Below are positions 43,985 through 53,479 of a stretch of 64,000 bases of DNA, piece after piece (within the stretch, counting starts at the first letter, position 1; the number at the start of each line of letters is the position of its first letter). The stretch spans positions 868,001 through 932,000 of the forward strand of contig NZ_CP012552.1 of NCBI RefSeq assembly GCF_004803855.2, in the 5' to 3' direction. Origin of the DNA: Campylobacter sp. RM16192 (lineage in GTDB: Bacteria; Campylobacterota; Campylobacteria; Campylobacterales; Campylobacteraceae). A program made the position numbers and the translations under genes. Below the pieces are notes generated by a model. That model was given only the letters and a program-made list of their open reading frames with translations. It searched no databases and had not been told where the DNA came from.

Positions 43985-44725
43985 ATGCAATCAAGCCAAA
44001 ATTCGCGTCGCAGTTTTATGGCTGCTGCGGGACTGTTTGTTGCGGCTACCGCTTTAAAAGCCGCACCGACTAAGTTTGAAGAGGGCAAAGGGGAGCGCTT
44101 TGGTATGGTGATAGACCTTACGCGCTGTATCGGATGTCAATCCTGTACTATGAACTGTGCTATGGAAAATGACGTTCCAGCAGGGATGTTTAGAACTATA
44201 GTTTCAGAATATGAAGCTTACGCAAAAGACGGTAAAAGAGCTGCTATGGCTTCACTTCCAAGACTTTGCAATCACTGCGAAAGCCCTGCTTGTATCGATA
44301 TGTGTCCAACCGGCGCAAGTCATCAAAGAAGCAACGGTATCGTTAAGATAAACAGCAGCGAGTGCATAGGCTGTGCGCTTTGCGTTGAGGCCTGTCCGTA
44401 TCACGCAAGATACTTTAATCCGACTACTCTAAAAGCCGATAAATGCACATTCTGTGATCACAGACTTCGTGCGGGACTTCTTCCAAGCTGTGTGGAAACC
44501 TGTGTGGGCGGAAGCCGTATAATGGGCGATTTAAACGATCCAAATTCAAATATCAGAAAATTTTTAGCAACTCACGAGACTATGGTTATAGATAGTCCGA
44601 AAAATACAAATCCGCAAGTGTTTTACTACTGTGTTAGCGAGGTTTTAACCAAAAACGACGTAGAAGCGGAGAAGGAAGCAGGCTATAAACGAGTCGTTCA
44701 TTGGAACGAAGAGATAACGCTTTAA
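43985..44725 (+). CDS. ttrB: Tetrathionate reductase-like iron-sulfur subunit (TtrB-type)
   Basis: A 246-residue periplasmic electron-transfer subunit. A Tat signal (SRRSFMAAAG) is followed by four ferredoxin-type Cys groups: CIGCQSCTMNC, CNHCESPACIDMC, CIGCALCVEAC and CTFCDHRLRAGLLPSCVETC, enough for four [4Fe-4S] clusters. Order ttrB-ttrA and a Tat signal on the B subunit fit TtrB. It starts 12 bases before ttrA's own start. Arsenate or other polysulfur-oxide reductases have similar B subunits, so the substrate is moderately sure. Confidence 0.82.
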   Translation: MQSSQNSRRSFMAAAGLFVAATALKAAPTKFEEGKGERFGMVIDLTRCIGCQSCTMNCAMENDVPAGMFRTIVSEYEAYAKDGKRAAMASLPRLCNHCESPACIDMCPTGASHQRSNGIVKINSSECIGCALCVEACPYHARYFNPTTLKADKCTFCDHRLRAGLLPSCVETCVGGSRIMGDLNDPNSNIRKFLATHETMVIDSPKNTNPQVFYYCVSEVLTKNDVEAEKEAGYKRVVHWNEEITL

Positions 44726-44737
44726 GAGGAGCTAAAG

Positions 44738-47728
44738 ATGCAAAGACGAGATTTTATTAAAAAAGCTATGATTGCCTCGGCTCTTCCTGTGGCTGCCGTT
44801 GCAAATAAAGATGAAAAGATAGATGATTATAAGGTTCAAGGAAATTCTCATGAGCCGGAATTTAAAGTAATAGACGGTAAAGTCGTGATGAATGAAGGGC
44901 ACTCGATAGTGTTTTCTATGTGTCACGGGTGCACTACAAAATGTGGTCTTAGGCTTCATATAGACGATAAAAACGATCGCGTTCTTCGCTCTGTGGGAAA
45001 TCCTTTCCATCCGCTTGCAAATTTCCACTGGATGCCTTATAACACCTCTATAAACGACGCGCTAATAGCTACAACCAGAAGCGGCAATGACGATCAGCGA
45101 GCTACCGTTTGCGTTAGGGGCGCTATGCTTCCTGAGATGCTTTATTCGCCGATTAGAATTCTCTCTCCGCTTAAAAGAGTTGGCAAAAGAGGCGAGGGTA
45201 AGTGGCAGACTATCAGCTTTGAGCAGCTCATAGAAGAGGTTGTCGAGGGTGGAGATCTCTTTGGTGAAGGACACGTGGACGGACTTCGCGCTATCTACTC
45301 CGATGAGCTAATCGATCCCGAAAATCCCGAATACGGCACCAAACGCAACCAGCTCTTAAGCTTTTATCTATATGACGGCAGAAGCGATATTGTTGATAGA
45401 TTTATGAAAAAGTCATTTGGCACCGTTAATCACTACTCGCACGGAGGAATTTGCGGCGGCGGATTTAGAGCGGGTGGTAAGATAGCTCACAATGCGGGTG
45501 GATTTGCTCATACTAAGCCTGATTACGAGCACTCTAAATTTAGCATTTACTGGGGAACGGCACCCGGCAATGGCGGAAATCCTTTCCAAAAGCAAGCTAA
45601 GATGGTATCTTATGCAAGAAGTTCGGACAACGGATTTACTTACGCTGTCATCGATCCGACGGTTTCAAATTCTATCAAATACGCCACAAGCGATAAGGCT
45701 CGCTGGATAGGCATAAAGCCTGGCATGGATTCAGCGCTTGCTATGGCGATGATAAGATGGATAATCGAAAATGAAAAATACGCTACAAACTACCTCATCC
45801 AGCCGAATTTAGAGCAAGCCAAGCTAGCAGGCGAAATTCACTGGTGCAACGCAACTCACCTAGTCATAACTCAAAAAGGACATAAAGACTACGGCAAATT
45901 TGCGCGAATTAATGACGAGTGGCAAGTATGCTCCCAAAGCGGTAAAATCCAAAGCTATAAAGTAAATGAGCCTGCTAAGCTCTACTATAAAGGCAAGATA
46001 GACATAAACGGCGAAAAAGTAGCCGTAAAAAGCTCTATGCAGCTTCTTAAAGAGTCAGCCTTCAAGCACACTATGAAAGAGTATTCGGAGCTTTGCGGCG
46101 TGAGTATGGATGATATACTTTGGCTTTGTGAAAATTTCACAAAAAACGGTCGCCAAGTAAGCACGAACGTGCACGGCGGCATGATGCACACGCAAGCCGC
46201 AATGAGCACTTACGCGATACTTTGTCTAAATACGCTTATGGGAACTTACGGCTACAAGGGTGGAAACGTAAACGCAAGCGCAGGCACGCATAAATTTATG
46301 AGCGGCAGATATGAGCTTGAGAAATTTGAGGGCGCATATAAGCCAAGCGGTGTGAATTTATCCCGCTCGGGCAAATACTACGAGACAAGCTCTGAGTTTA
46401 AGCGCAAGGTCGCAGCAGGTGGCACGGGCTATCCTGCACAGCAACCTTGGTATCCTATCTCTATGCCGCTTATCAACGAAACTCTTACAAGTCATGCGGT
46501 TGGATATCCTTATAAAGCTAAAATTTTCATCAACTACATGACAAACGTCATCTACGGACAAGCGGGGCTTGAAACGGCAGTGAAAGACTCTCTAAAAGAT
46601 AGCCGTGATCTGCCGCTTTTCATCGGTATAGACGCGTTTATGAACGAAACTAACGCCTATGCCGACTATATCGTGCCTGACGGGTTAAATTTAGAAAACT
46701 GGGGTATGCCAAACGCACTTTGGGGAACTATAACTAAAACTTCAGTCGTGCGCTATCCTGCGGTAACTCCAAGACAAGATAAGGATAAAAATGGCACGCC
46801 GATAGATGTGGAGCTCTTTTATATAACTATCGCTAAAAAGCTTGGGCTAAAAGGCTTTGGCAAGGGTGCCTTTAAGGATAAAGACGGCAATGCTATGGAT
46901 CTTGACACTAAAGAGCAGTTTTATGCTGCCGCACTTGCGAATTTAGCCTTTGACGGCGAAGCGGTAAGCGACATTAGCAAAGAAGATGCCGAGCTTAGTA
47001 AAATTCACAGAGTTATGCCAAAGATAGAAAAATACCTTAAAAAAGAAGAGGTGGCAAAGGTCGCTCACGTACTTGCAAAAGGCGGAAGATACGACGACTA
47101 CGTCACGGCTTATAAGGGCGATAAAGCGACTGTAAAAGTGCCTGCGCCAAATCCCGCCTCGATATACTACGAGCCGCTTGGCGGACATCGCCACTCTATC
47201 ACGGGCGAATACATGCCGGGAACTCCTACGCTGATGAAGCCTGTGGCAAGCGACGGAACTCCTCTTGAAAAATTCTTCCCGAAATCCGAGTGGAAGTATC
47301 TGGTAAGCTCGAAAAAATCAAACGCGCAGCACTACTACACTATAATGAGCGATAGGATGAGAAGCATACATCCCGTAAATTTCGTGCGTATCAGCGAAGA
47401 TATAGCAAAAGAGCAGGATATCAAAACGGGCGATGAGGTTAAAGTCGTAACTCCATACGCAAGCGCAAAAGGCACGGCGTTTGTAACAAACGGCGTTGCA
47501 AAAGGCATTATAAGCCTTGAACACGGCTTTGGACATACTGAATTTGGTGCCAGAACTCACTATATAGACGGCAAACCGGCACTCAGGATAGAAGGAACAG
47601 AAGTGGGTATAAACCACAACCTACTTGGTCTGCTTGATCCAAAACGCAAGGGCAAATTTAGCCTTAACGACTGGCTTGTAGGCACCTGCGCAAGACAAGC
47701 GTTACCTGCAAATATCTATAAAATTTAG
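44738..47728 (+). CDS. ttrA: Tetrathionate reductase-like molybdopterin catalytic subunit (TtrA-type)
   Basis: A 996-residue Tat-exported (MQRRDFIKKAM) molybdoenzyme of the TtrA/ArrA/SrrA group. An N-terminal [4Fe-4S] site is formed by C62, C65 and C69 (CHGCTTKC) and C125. The Mo ligand is probably C239 in SHGGICGGGFR. Length is close to Salmonella TtrA (about 1020). It would reduce tetrathionate to thiosulfate in the periplasm with TtrB. No NrfD-type TtrC membrane subunit follows; the next genes are the convergent ackA/pta. Electrons must come from an anchor encoded elsewhere or from a soluble cytochrome. A terminator follows. Confidence 0.8.
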   Translation: MQRRDFIKKAMIASALPVAAVANKDEKIDDYKVQGNSHEPEFKVIDGKVVMNEGHSIVFSMCHGCTTKCGLRLHIDDKNDRVLRSVGNPFHPLANFHWMPYNTSINDALIATTRSGNDDQRATVCVRGAMLPEMLYSPIRILSPLKRVGKRGEGKWQTISFEQLIEEVVEGGDLFGEGHVDGLRAIYSDELIDPENPEYGTKRNQLLSFYLYDGRSDIVDRFMKKSFGTVNHYSHGGICGGGFRAGGKIAHNAGGFAHTKPDYEHSKFSIYWGTAPGNGGNPFQKQAKMVSYARSSDNGFTYAVIDPTVSNSIKYATSDKARWIGIKPGMDSALAMAMIRWIIENEKYATNYLIQPNLEQAKLAGEIHWCNATHLVITQKGHKDYGKFARINDEWQVCSQSGKIQSYKVNEPAKLYYKGKIDINGEKVAVKSSMQLLKESAFKHTMKEYSELCGVSMDDILWLCENFTKNGRQVSTNVHGGMMHTQAAMSTYAILCLNTLMGTYGYKGGNVNASAGTHKFMSGRYELEKFEGAYKPSGVNLSRSGKYYETSSEFKRKVAAGGTGYPAQQPWYPISMPLINETLTSHAVGYPYKAKIFINYMTNVIYGQAGLETAVKDSLKDSRDLPLFIGIDAFMNETNAYADYIVPDGLNLENWGMPNALWGTITKTSVVRYPAVTPRQDKDKNGTPIDVELFYITIAKKLGLKGFGKGAFKDKDGNAMDLDTKEQFYAAALANLAFDGEAVSDISKEDAELSKIHRVMPKIEKYLKKEEVAKVAHVLAKGGRYDDYVTAYKGDKATVKVPAPNPASIYYEPLGGHRHSITGEYMPGTPTLMKPVASDGTPLEKFFPKSEWKYLVSSKKSNAQHYYTIMSDRMRSIHPVNFVRISEDIAKEQDIKTGDEVKVVTPYASAKGTAFVTNGVAKGIISLEHGFGHTEFGARTHYIDGKPALRIEGTEVGINHNLLGLLDPKRKGKFSLNDWLVGTCARQALPANIYKI

Positions 47729-47741
47729 CTCTTTACGGACA

Positions 47742-47768
47742 TTAGGCTAGCTTATTTGGCTAGCCTAA
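47742..47768. terminator. Bidirectional terminator between ttrA and ackA
   Basis: A 10-bp perfect stem TTAGGCTAGC / GCTAGCCTAA with a 7-base loop, followed by a T-rich run on the plus strand. It serves both convergent genes. Confidence 0.85.
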
Positions 47769-47773
47769 ATTTA

Positions 47774-47797
47774 TTTTATGTAAAATTATATGTATTT
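47774..47797 (+). repeat. 24-bp intergenic repeat, copy 2
   Basis: Identical to 8684-8707 in the prophage. It lies 7 bases before the ackA stop codon (47805), just past the terminator hairpin. Confidence 0.8.
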
Positions 47798-47804
47798 GTG
47801 TGAT

Positions 47805-49007
47805 CTATTTTTTAGAAGACTCTATAACTCTTTTTGTCTCAAGCGCTATCTCAAGCTCTTCATTTGTAGGGATGATTAATGTTTTTATCAATGCTTTGTC
47901 AGCGTCTATACACCTAGCTCCGCTTGCTTTGGCGAAATTTAATTCGTGATCTATCTTTATGCCAAGATGCGCCAAATCTCCACAAACTTTCTCTCTACTG
48001 TATGGAGCGTTTTCGCCGATGCCACCTGTAAATATAAGCGCATCAACGCGCCCAAGTACTGCATAATAAGCACCGATATATTTTTTAATGCGGTAACAAA
48101 ACATCTCAAAGGCCAGGTGAGCCCTTTCATCGTGTTCCATCTTTGCAACTACCTCTCTCATATCGTTTGAGCCACAAATTCCTAACAGTCCGCTCTTTTT
48201 GTTTAAAAAGGCATCTATCTCATCAGCCTTTAGTTCGCCTAAATTTAGCAGATAGGTTATAATCGCAGGATCCATATCGCCGCTTCTTGTGCCCATTATA
48301 AGCCCCTCAAGCGGACTAAGCCCCATGGAAGTATCCACACTTTTGCCATTTTGAACAGCACAAACAGAAGCGCCGTTGCCAAGGTGAAGCGAGATGGCGT
48401 TAAATTTACTATAATCTATGTCAAGCATTTGTGCGGCAGTCTTTGTCACATAGTGGTGTGATGTGCCGTGAAAGCCGTATCTGCGGATATGTAAGCGCTT
48501 GCAAAGCTCGTAAGGTAGGGCATATCTATAGGCATATTCAGGCATTGTCTGATGAAAAACCGTATCAAACACAACCACATGAGGCACCTTTTCGCCGCTC
48601 TCTTGCATGGCGTTTCTTATGCCGGCTAGATGTCCAGGATTATGAAGCGGGGCGAGTATTGAGTTTTGCTCTATTTTAGTGATCACATCTTTATTTACCA
48701 AAGCAGACTCTGTAAAACTCTCTCCGCCGTGCACTATCCTGTGTCCTATTCCGTCAAGCTCGCTTAGATCGTGCAGTATATTTGAAGCCACAAAAAGACT
48801 TGTCATCACCTCAAGTCCCTCGTGGTGATCTTTGATAGCTAAATTTTCCTCATATATCCTATCTTTAGCCGTATCTTTTAGCTTGGCGTATGAGCTATTT
48901 TCGCCTATTTTTTCGATAAGTCCGCTTGCTATGACATGATTGTCTTTCATGTTAAAAAGCTGAAATTTTATAGATGAGCTACCCGAATTTAAGACTAAAA
49001 TTTTCAC
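47805..49007 (-). CDS. ackA: Acetate kinase
   Basis: Interconverts acetyl phosphate plus ADP and acetate plus ATP. The 400-residue ASKHA-fold enzyme shows [14 protein letters not shown] at the N-terminus, [18 protein letters not shown] and FTGGIGENA. It starts with GTG at 49007, overlapping the pta stop by four bases (GTGA) after AGGAGAG. The pta-ackA pair forms the acetate overflow and energy pathway. Confidence 0.97.
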   Translation of the reverse strand: MKILVLNSGSSSIKFQLFNMKDNHVIASGLIEKIGENSSYAKLKDTAKDRIYEENLAIKDHHEGLEVMTSLFVASNILHDLSELDGIGHRIVHGGESFTESALVNKDVITKIEQNSILAPLHNPGHLAGIRNAMQESGEKVPHVVVFDTVFHQTMPEYAYRYALPYELCKRLHIRRYGFHGTSHHYVTKTAAQMLDIDYSKFNAISLHLGNGASVCAVQNGKSVDTSMGLSPLEGLIMGTRSGDMDPAIITYLLNLGELKADEIDAFLNKKSGLLGICGSNDMREVVAKMEHDERAHLAFEMFCYRIKKYIGAYYAVLGRVDALIFTGGIGENAPYSREKVCGDLAHLGIKIDHELNFAKASGARCIDADKALIKTLIIPTNEELEIALETKRVIESSKK

Positions 49008-50386
49008 TTTTTCTCTCCTGCTTGTATTGCTGTTATTAAAACCGTATTTATGATGTCATCCACCAAACATCCTCTACTTAGGTCATTTACCGGTTTTTTT
49101 AATCCCTGTAAAATCGGTCCTATGGCTATACAATGACCGCTTCTTTGGGCGATTTTATAGCCTATATTACCTGAATTTAAGTTTGGAAATACAAAGACAT
49201 TGGCGCGTCCCGCTACCTCACTATTTGGTATCTTTTTTCTAGCCACTCCAATATCTATTGCCGCGTCATATTGTATCGGTCCTTCAACCTTAAGCTCTGG
49301 CTCAAGCTCGTTAATGATCTTTTTTGCCTCTTTGATTAGATCTGTGTCACTTCCTTCGCTGCTATTTCCGGTTGCATATGAGAGTAGGGCGACTCTAGGC
49401 TCTATTCCAAACTCAACCGCTGTTTTAGCAGATGAGATTGCTATATGAGCTAGGGCATTAGCGTCCGGATTTGGGATTACGGCACAATCTGCATATATTA
49501 AAATTTCCTCGCCCATACACATTACAAATGAGCTTGATACCAATGGGCTATCAGGAGTTGTTTTTATGATTTGAAATGCCGGTCTAACGGTATCTGCGGT
49601 GTTTGTGCTAGCTCCGCTTACCATGGCATCGGCAAGCCCGGTTTGCACCATCATAGTACCAAAGTAAGTCTTATCCAAGATAAGCTCTTTTGCTTTTTCC
49701 AGACTCATTCCTTTATGCTTTCTAAGCTCGTAAAGCTCCTTTGCAAAGCTCTCTTGAAATACGTTTTTTTCTAAATTTATAAATTTAACTCCATTTAAAT
49801 TCAATCCCAGCTCTTCGGCTCTAATTTTTATCATAGCCTCATCTCCAAGCAGGGTTAAATTTACAGCACCAGTTTGCATCAAAACCTCGCTAGCTCTTAA
49901 AATTCTCTCGTCGTTACTCTCTGGCAAGACTACGGTTTTTTTGTCTTTGCTTGCTGTCTCTATTAGTAAATTTTCAAATCTAAAAGGAGTGATTATGCTC
50001 TGTTGCGCTTCCAAAACCTCGTCCAAATTTGAACTTATAACTAAATTTGAGTTGATATTTAGGGCTTTTAGATTTTTTTCACTAAAAACAGGAGTGTTAA
50101 GATGCCTGGCAAGAAGTAAATTTAACTCAAATTTCCCCAAATTTGAGAATGCTTCAAAGGCTCTAACGACTACTAAATCATATTTTTTTTGCAGCCTGTT
50201 AAATTCTTTTATAATGCTTTTTATAAGCTCTTTTTCATGACCATTTTCAAATGCTACCGCAGCCTCTTTGGTGCATACAAAACCTCCTATCGGCTCAAAT
50301 ACGGTTACATTTTTAAATTTTGCTGATATAATTTCATAAATTTTTGAAAAATTGGCAGTTATTAGATAAATTCCTTTAGATTTCAT
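49004..50386 (-). CDS. pta: Phosphate acetyltransferase
   Basis: Interconverts acetyl-CoA and acetyl phosphate. A 460-residue protein: residues 1-130 are a degenerate P-loop-like N-terminal domain, and residues 140-460 form the PTA/PTB catalytic domain ([66 protein letters not shown]). It is much shorter than E. coli Pta (714 residues). Start ATG 50386 follows AAGGAGAG. Confidence 0.95.
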   Translation of the reverse strand: MKSKGIYLITANFSKIYEIISAKFKNVTVFEPIGGFVCTKEAAVAFENGHEKELIKSIIKEFNRLQKKYDLVVVRAFEAFSNLGKFELNLLLARHLNTPVFSEKNLKALNINSNLVISSNLDEVLEAQQSIITPFRFENLLIETASKDKKTVVLPESNDERILRASEVLMQTGAVNLTLLGDEAMIKIRAEELGLNLNGVKFINLEKNVFQESFAKELYELRKHKGMSLEKAKELILDKTYFGTMMVQTGLADAMVSGASTNTADTVRPAFQIIKTTPDSPLVSSSFVMCMGEEILIYADCAVIPNPDANALAHIAISSAKTAVEFGIEPRVALLSYATGNSSEGSDTDLIKEAKKIINELEPELKVEGPIQYDAAIDIGVARKKIPNSEVAGRANVFVFPNLNSGNIGYKIAQRSGHCIAIGPILQGLKKPVNDLSRGCLVDDIINTVLITAIQAGEKK

Positions 50387-50406
50387 CTACTCTCCTTAAA
50401 TATTAG

Positions 50407-50422
50407 TGGAACTTTAATTGCT
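50407..50422 (+). promoter_or_regulatory. RpoN (sigma-54) promoter of flgH
   Basis: TGGAAC-TTTAA-TTGCT matches the sigma-54 -24/-12 consensus TGGCAC-N5-TTGCW with one mismatch. It lies 38 bases before the flgH ATG at 50460. Rod, ring and hook genes are RpoN/FlgR-controlled in Campylobacter. Confidence 0.75.
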
Positions 50423-50459
50423 TAATTTTATCATAAATATTCAGATTAAGGTAAATTTT

Positions 50460-51164
50460 ATGAATGCTAAATTTTATCTCTCCTTTGTTTGTGTATCACT
50501 TATTTTTAGCGGTTGCGTACCAAGTGCAGATCCTAAGATAGATATGAAGCCTCCGGTATATGTAGAGCAGTTGCCGGCAAAGCAGATAAATAATCAGCCA
50601 AATACGGGAAGTCTATTTGGAAGGGGAGATAATCCGCTTTTTTCAGATAGAAAGGCCATGAATGTCAATGATATAGTAACCGTAATAATAAGTGAAAGCG
50701 CAAATCAAAGCTCGAGCGGTAAAAGAAATACCAATAAAGATAGCACGATAAAGCTCTCAGGAGGTGTATTTAGCGCCGGCTCAGCCCCACTATCTACAGT
50801 AGCAAATCAGCTAAACAAACTTGGCGATATAGGTTTTAGTGCAGGCGGAGGTAATGAATTTAGTGGTGCCGCATCAAATAGCAGAACCGAAAGTTTTAAA
50901 ACTACGATCTCTGCACGTATTATCAAGGTTCTTGAAAACGGAAACTACTTTATCGAGGGTTCAAGAGAGCTTCTTATAAACGGAGAAAAGCAGATCGTGC
51001 AGCTAAGCGGCGTCATACGCCCTTATGATATATCAAATTCAAATGAAATAGACTCAAAATATATCGCTGATGCAAAAATTTTGTATAAAACCGAAGGAGA
51101 CGTTGATAAGGCTACTAGAAAGCCATGGGGATCAAAGCTTATGGAGGCTATCTGGCCTTTTTAA
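50460..51164 (+). CDS. flgH: Flagellar L-ring lipoprotein FlgH
   Basis: Forms the outer-membrane L ring around the flagellar rod. The 234-residue protein starts MNAKFYLSFVCVSLIFSGCV, a lipoprotein signal with lipobox FSGC. It continues with SLFGRGDNPLFSDRKAMNVNDIVTV and ends with IRPYDISNSNEIDSKYIADA, both FlgH hallmarks. ATG 50460 is chosen because a longer frame from 50418 would overlap the RpoN promoter and add residues ahead of the signal. It stands alone, not next to flgA or flgI. Confidence 0.93.
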   Translation: MNAKFYLSFVCVSLIFSGCVPSADPKIDMKPPVYVEQLPAKQINNQPNTGSLFGRGDNPLFSDRKAMNVNDIVTVIISESANQSSSGKRNTNKDSTIKLSGGVFSAGSAPLSTVANQLNKLGDIGFSAGGGNEFSGAASNSRTESFKTTISARIIKVLENGNYFIEGSRELLINGEKQIVQLSGVIRPYDISNSNEIDSKYIADAKILYKTEGDVDKATRKPWGSKLMEAIWPF

Positions 51165-51283
51165 CCTTCTCTGATGTGAAAGAGTAGGCTATTTTTTGCT
51201 TAGTATTATCGGAAAAGTAACAAATTGATATTTTAAATTAAATTAATATTTCGTTCTTTACGCCTTTTTAAAGCGAATAACCT

Positions 51284-51289
51284 TATAAT
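51284..51289 (+). promoter_or_regulatory. -10 box of the ilvB operon
   Basis: TATAAT 28 bases before ATG 51318, followed by CAGGGG as ribosome site. No leader peptide or attenuator was seen in the 150-base gap after flgH. Confidence 0.55.
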
Positions 51290-51317
51290 ATAGTTTAAAT
51301 TCTCACAGGGGACTCTT

Positions 51318-53009
51318 ATGATAAAAGGGATTTCAGGTTCGCAGATGATTAGCGAAGCATTACATAAAGAGGGTGTTGAGATAGTTTTTGGCTATCCTGG
51401 CGGTGCGGCGCTTAACATCTATGATGAAACTTACAAGCAAAGGTATTTTAAGCATATTTTAGTGCGCCACGAGCAAGCTGCCGTTCACGCAGCTGACGGC
51501 TACGCAAGAGCAAGCGGCAAGGTCGGAGTGGCTTTTGTAACGAGTGGTCCCGGATTTACAAATGCCGTTACAGGGCTTGCTACGGCGTATTCTGATAGCA
51601 TTCCTATCGTGCTTATAAGCGGTCAGGTCGCAAGCTCGCTCATAGGCACTGATGCCTTTCAGGAGATCGACGCGGTGGGAATTTCTCGCCCCTGTGTGAA
51701 ACACAACTACTTAGTAAATAGCATCGAAGAGCTTCCAAGAATTCTAAAAGAGGCTTTTTACATCGCTCGCTCGGGTCGCCCGGGTCCCGTGCATGTGGAT
51801 ATACCAAAGGATATAACGGCTGCAATTGGCGATTTTGATTATCCACAAGAGATAAAAATGCTAACCTATAAGCCTACATACAAAGGCAACGCAAAGCAGA
51901 TCAAAAAGGCTGCCGAAGCGATATCAGCGGCAAAAAGACCGCTACTTTATCTAGGTGGTGGAGTGATAGCGTCAAATGCCAGTGAGCTTGTGAGAAAATT
52001 TGCTAAGAAGACTGGAATTCCTGCGATAGAGACTCTCATGGGGCTTGGAGTTTTGGCTCATGATGATGAAAATTTACTTGCGATGGCAGGTATGCACGGA
52101 AGCTATGCTGCAAATATGGCGCTAAGTGAGACTGACCTACTTATCGCGCTTGGAGCGAGGTTTGATGATAGGATAACGGGCAAGTTAAGCGAATTTGCAA
52201 GATACGCAAAGATAATTCACGTGGATATCGATCCAAGCTCGATCTCAAAGATAGTAAACGCGCATTTTCCGATAGTTGGTGATCTAAATTTCGTCCTTGA
52301 AGAGCTCATAGAAAAGGTCGAAGTAAACCCTGAAAATATCAAAGACTGGAAAGATATCCTCTCTCGCTACGACAAGCTAAATCCGCTTGCATACAGCGAT
52401 AGCGATGAAATTTTAAAGCCGCAGTGGGTTATAGAAGAGACTGCCAAGATAGCGGGCGATGATACGATAATATCAACCGACGTAGGTCAGCACCAGATGT
52501 GGGCGGCGCAGTTTTATCCGTTTTCGCGACCAAGACAGCTCATAACTAGCGGCGGGCTTGGCACGATGGGATACGGTCTGCCTGCGGCGATTGGCTCAAA
52601 GTGTGCAGATCCTAAAAAAACGGTCATAAATTTTACAGGTGACGGATCAATCCTAATGAATATCCAAGAGCTAATGACTGCCGTAGAAAATGGCATCGCG
52701 GTTATCAACATCATCCTAAACAACAACTTTTTGGGCATGGTGCGCCAGTGGCAGACGTTTTTTTACGAGAAACGCTACTCCTCAACCGATCTTAGCGTGC
52801 AACCTGACTTCGTAAAGATCGTAGAGGGCTTTGGCGGAGTAGGGTTTGTCTGTCACACGAAAGATGAGTTTAGAAAGGCGCTAAAAGAGGCGATAAGGCT
52901 TCGCAAGATAGCTATGCTTGATGTTAGAGTCGATCGCTTTGAAGATGTGCTTCCTATGGTGCCTGCGGGGGCTGCTATATATAATATGATATTAAAAAGC
53001 AAGGAATGA
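51318..53009 (+). CDS. ilvB: Acetolactate synthase, large catalytic subunit
   Basis: First common step of branched-chain amino-acid synthesis. The 563-residue ThDP enzyme shows the catalytic Glu in VRHEQAAVHAADGYARASG, a central FAD-type domain, and the ThDP motif GDGSILMNIQELMTAVENG ... NNNF. ilvH follows immediately. The DNA is less AT-rich than its surroundings, as expected of a well-expressed core gene. Confidence 0.96.
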   Translation: MIKGISGSQMISEALHKEGVEIVFGYPGGAALNIYDETYKQRYFKHILVRHEQAAVHAADGYARASGKVGVAFVTSGPGFTNAVTGLATAYSDSIPIVLISGQVASSLIGTDAFQEIDAVGISRPCVKHNYLVNSIEELPRILKEAFYIARSGRPGPVHVDIPKDITAAIGDFDYPQEIKMLTYKPTYKGNAKQIKKAAEAISAAKRPLLYLGGGVIASNASELVRKFAKKTGIPAIETLMGLGVLAHDDENLLAMAGMHGSYAANMALSETDLLIALGARFDDRITGKLSEFARYAKIIHVDIDPSSISKIVNAHFPIVGDLNFVLEELIEKVEVNPENIKDWKDILSRYDKLNPLAYSDSDEILKPQWVIEETAKIAGDDTIISTDVGQHQMWAAQFYPFSRPRQLITSGGLGTMGYGLPAAIGSKCADPKKTVINFTGDGSILMNIQELMTAVENGIAVINIILNNNFLGMVRQWQTFFYEKRYSSTDLSVQPDFVKIVEGFGGVGFVCHTKDEFRKALKEAIRLRKIAMLDVRVDRFEDVLPMVPAGAAIYNMILKSKE

Positions 53010-53011
53010 AG

Positions 53012-53479
53012 ATGAGTATAAGAAGAGTAATTTCAGTCATCGTTCTTAACGAACACGGCGTGCTTTCGCGCATTTCCGGGCTTTTTGCAGGGCGTGGGTA
53101 TAATATCGACACTCTTACCGTTGCGCCGATACCTGAGACAAATTTATCTCGCCTTAGTATCGTAACGGTGGGCGATGAGAAGGTGTTAGAGCAGATCGTA
53201 AAGCAGCTTCACAAGCTCATACCTACTTATAAGGTTATAGAAACGGGCGAATTTGTCGAAAAAGAGATGGCGCTTGTAAAAATTCCGCTGAGTGAAAATT
53301 TCGGCGGACTTGACGCGATACTTAAGGCTTATAACGGCATAGTTGCGAACACAAATGAAAATTTTATCGTTGTTATGGTGGCTGACGATACGATTAGAGT
53401 GAAAAATTTCTTAAAAGCCATCAAAAAATACAATCCGATCGACATCGTTTGCGGTGGATCGGTGCTTATGGATATGTGA
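53012..53479 (+). CDS. ilvH: Acetolactate synthase, regulatory subunit
   Basis: A 155-residue ACT-domain protein that binds IlvB and mediates valine feedback. It opens MSIRRVISVIVLNEHGVLSRI and contains GRGYNIDTLTVAPI. ATG 53012 lies six bases after AAGGA; an in-frame ATG at 53006 overlaps the ilvB stop but is too close to the site. The stop overlaps the lpxD start. Confidence 0.95.
   Translation: MSIRRVISVIVLNEHGVLSRISGLFAGRGYNIDTLTVAPIPETNLSRLSIVTVGDEKVLEQIVKQLHKLIPTYKVIETGEFVEKEMALVKIPLSENFGGLDAILKAYNGIVANTNENFIVVMVADDTIRVKNFLKAIKKYNPIDIVCGGSVLMDM

Noticed and set aside
50418-50459. A longer flgH start.
   Set aside because: It begins inside the -12 element of the RpoN promoter and would put extra residues before a good lipoprotein signal.
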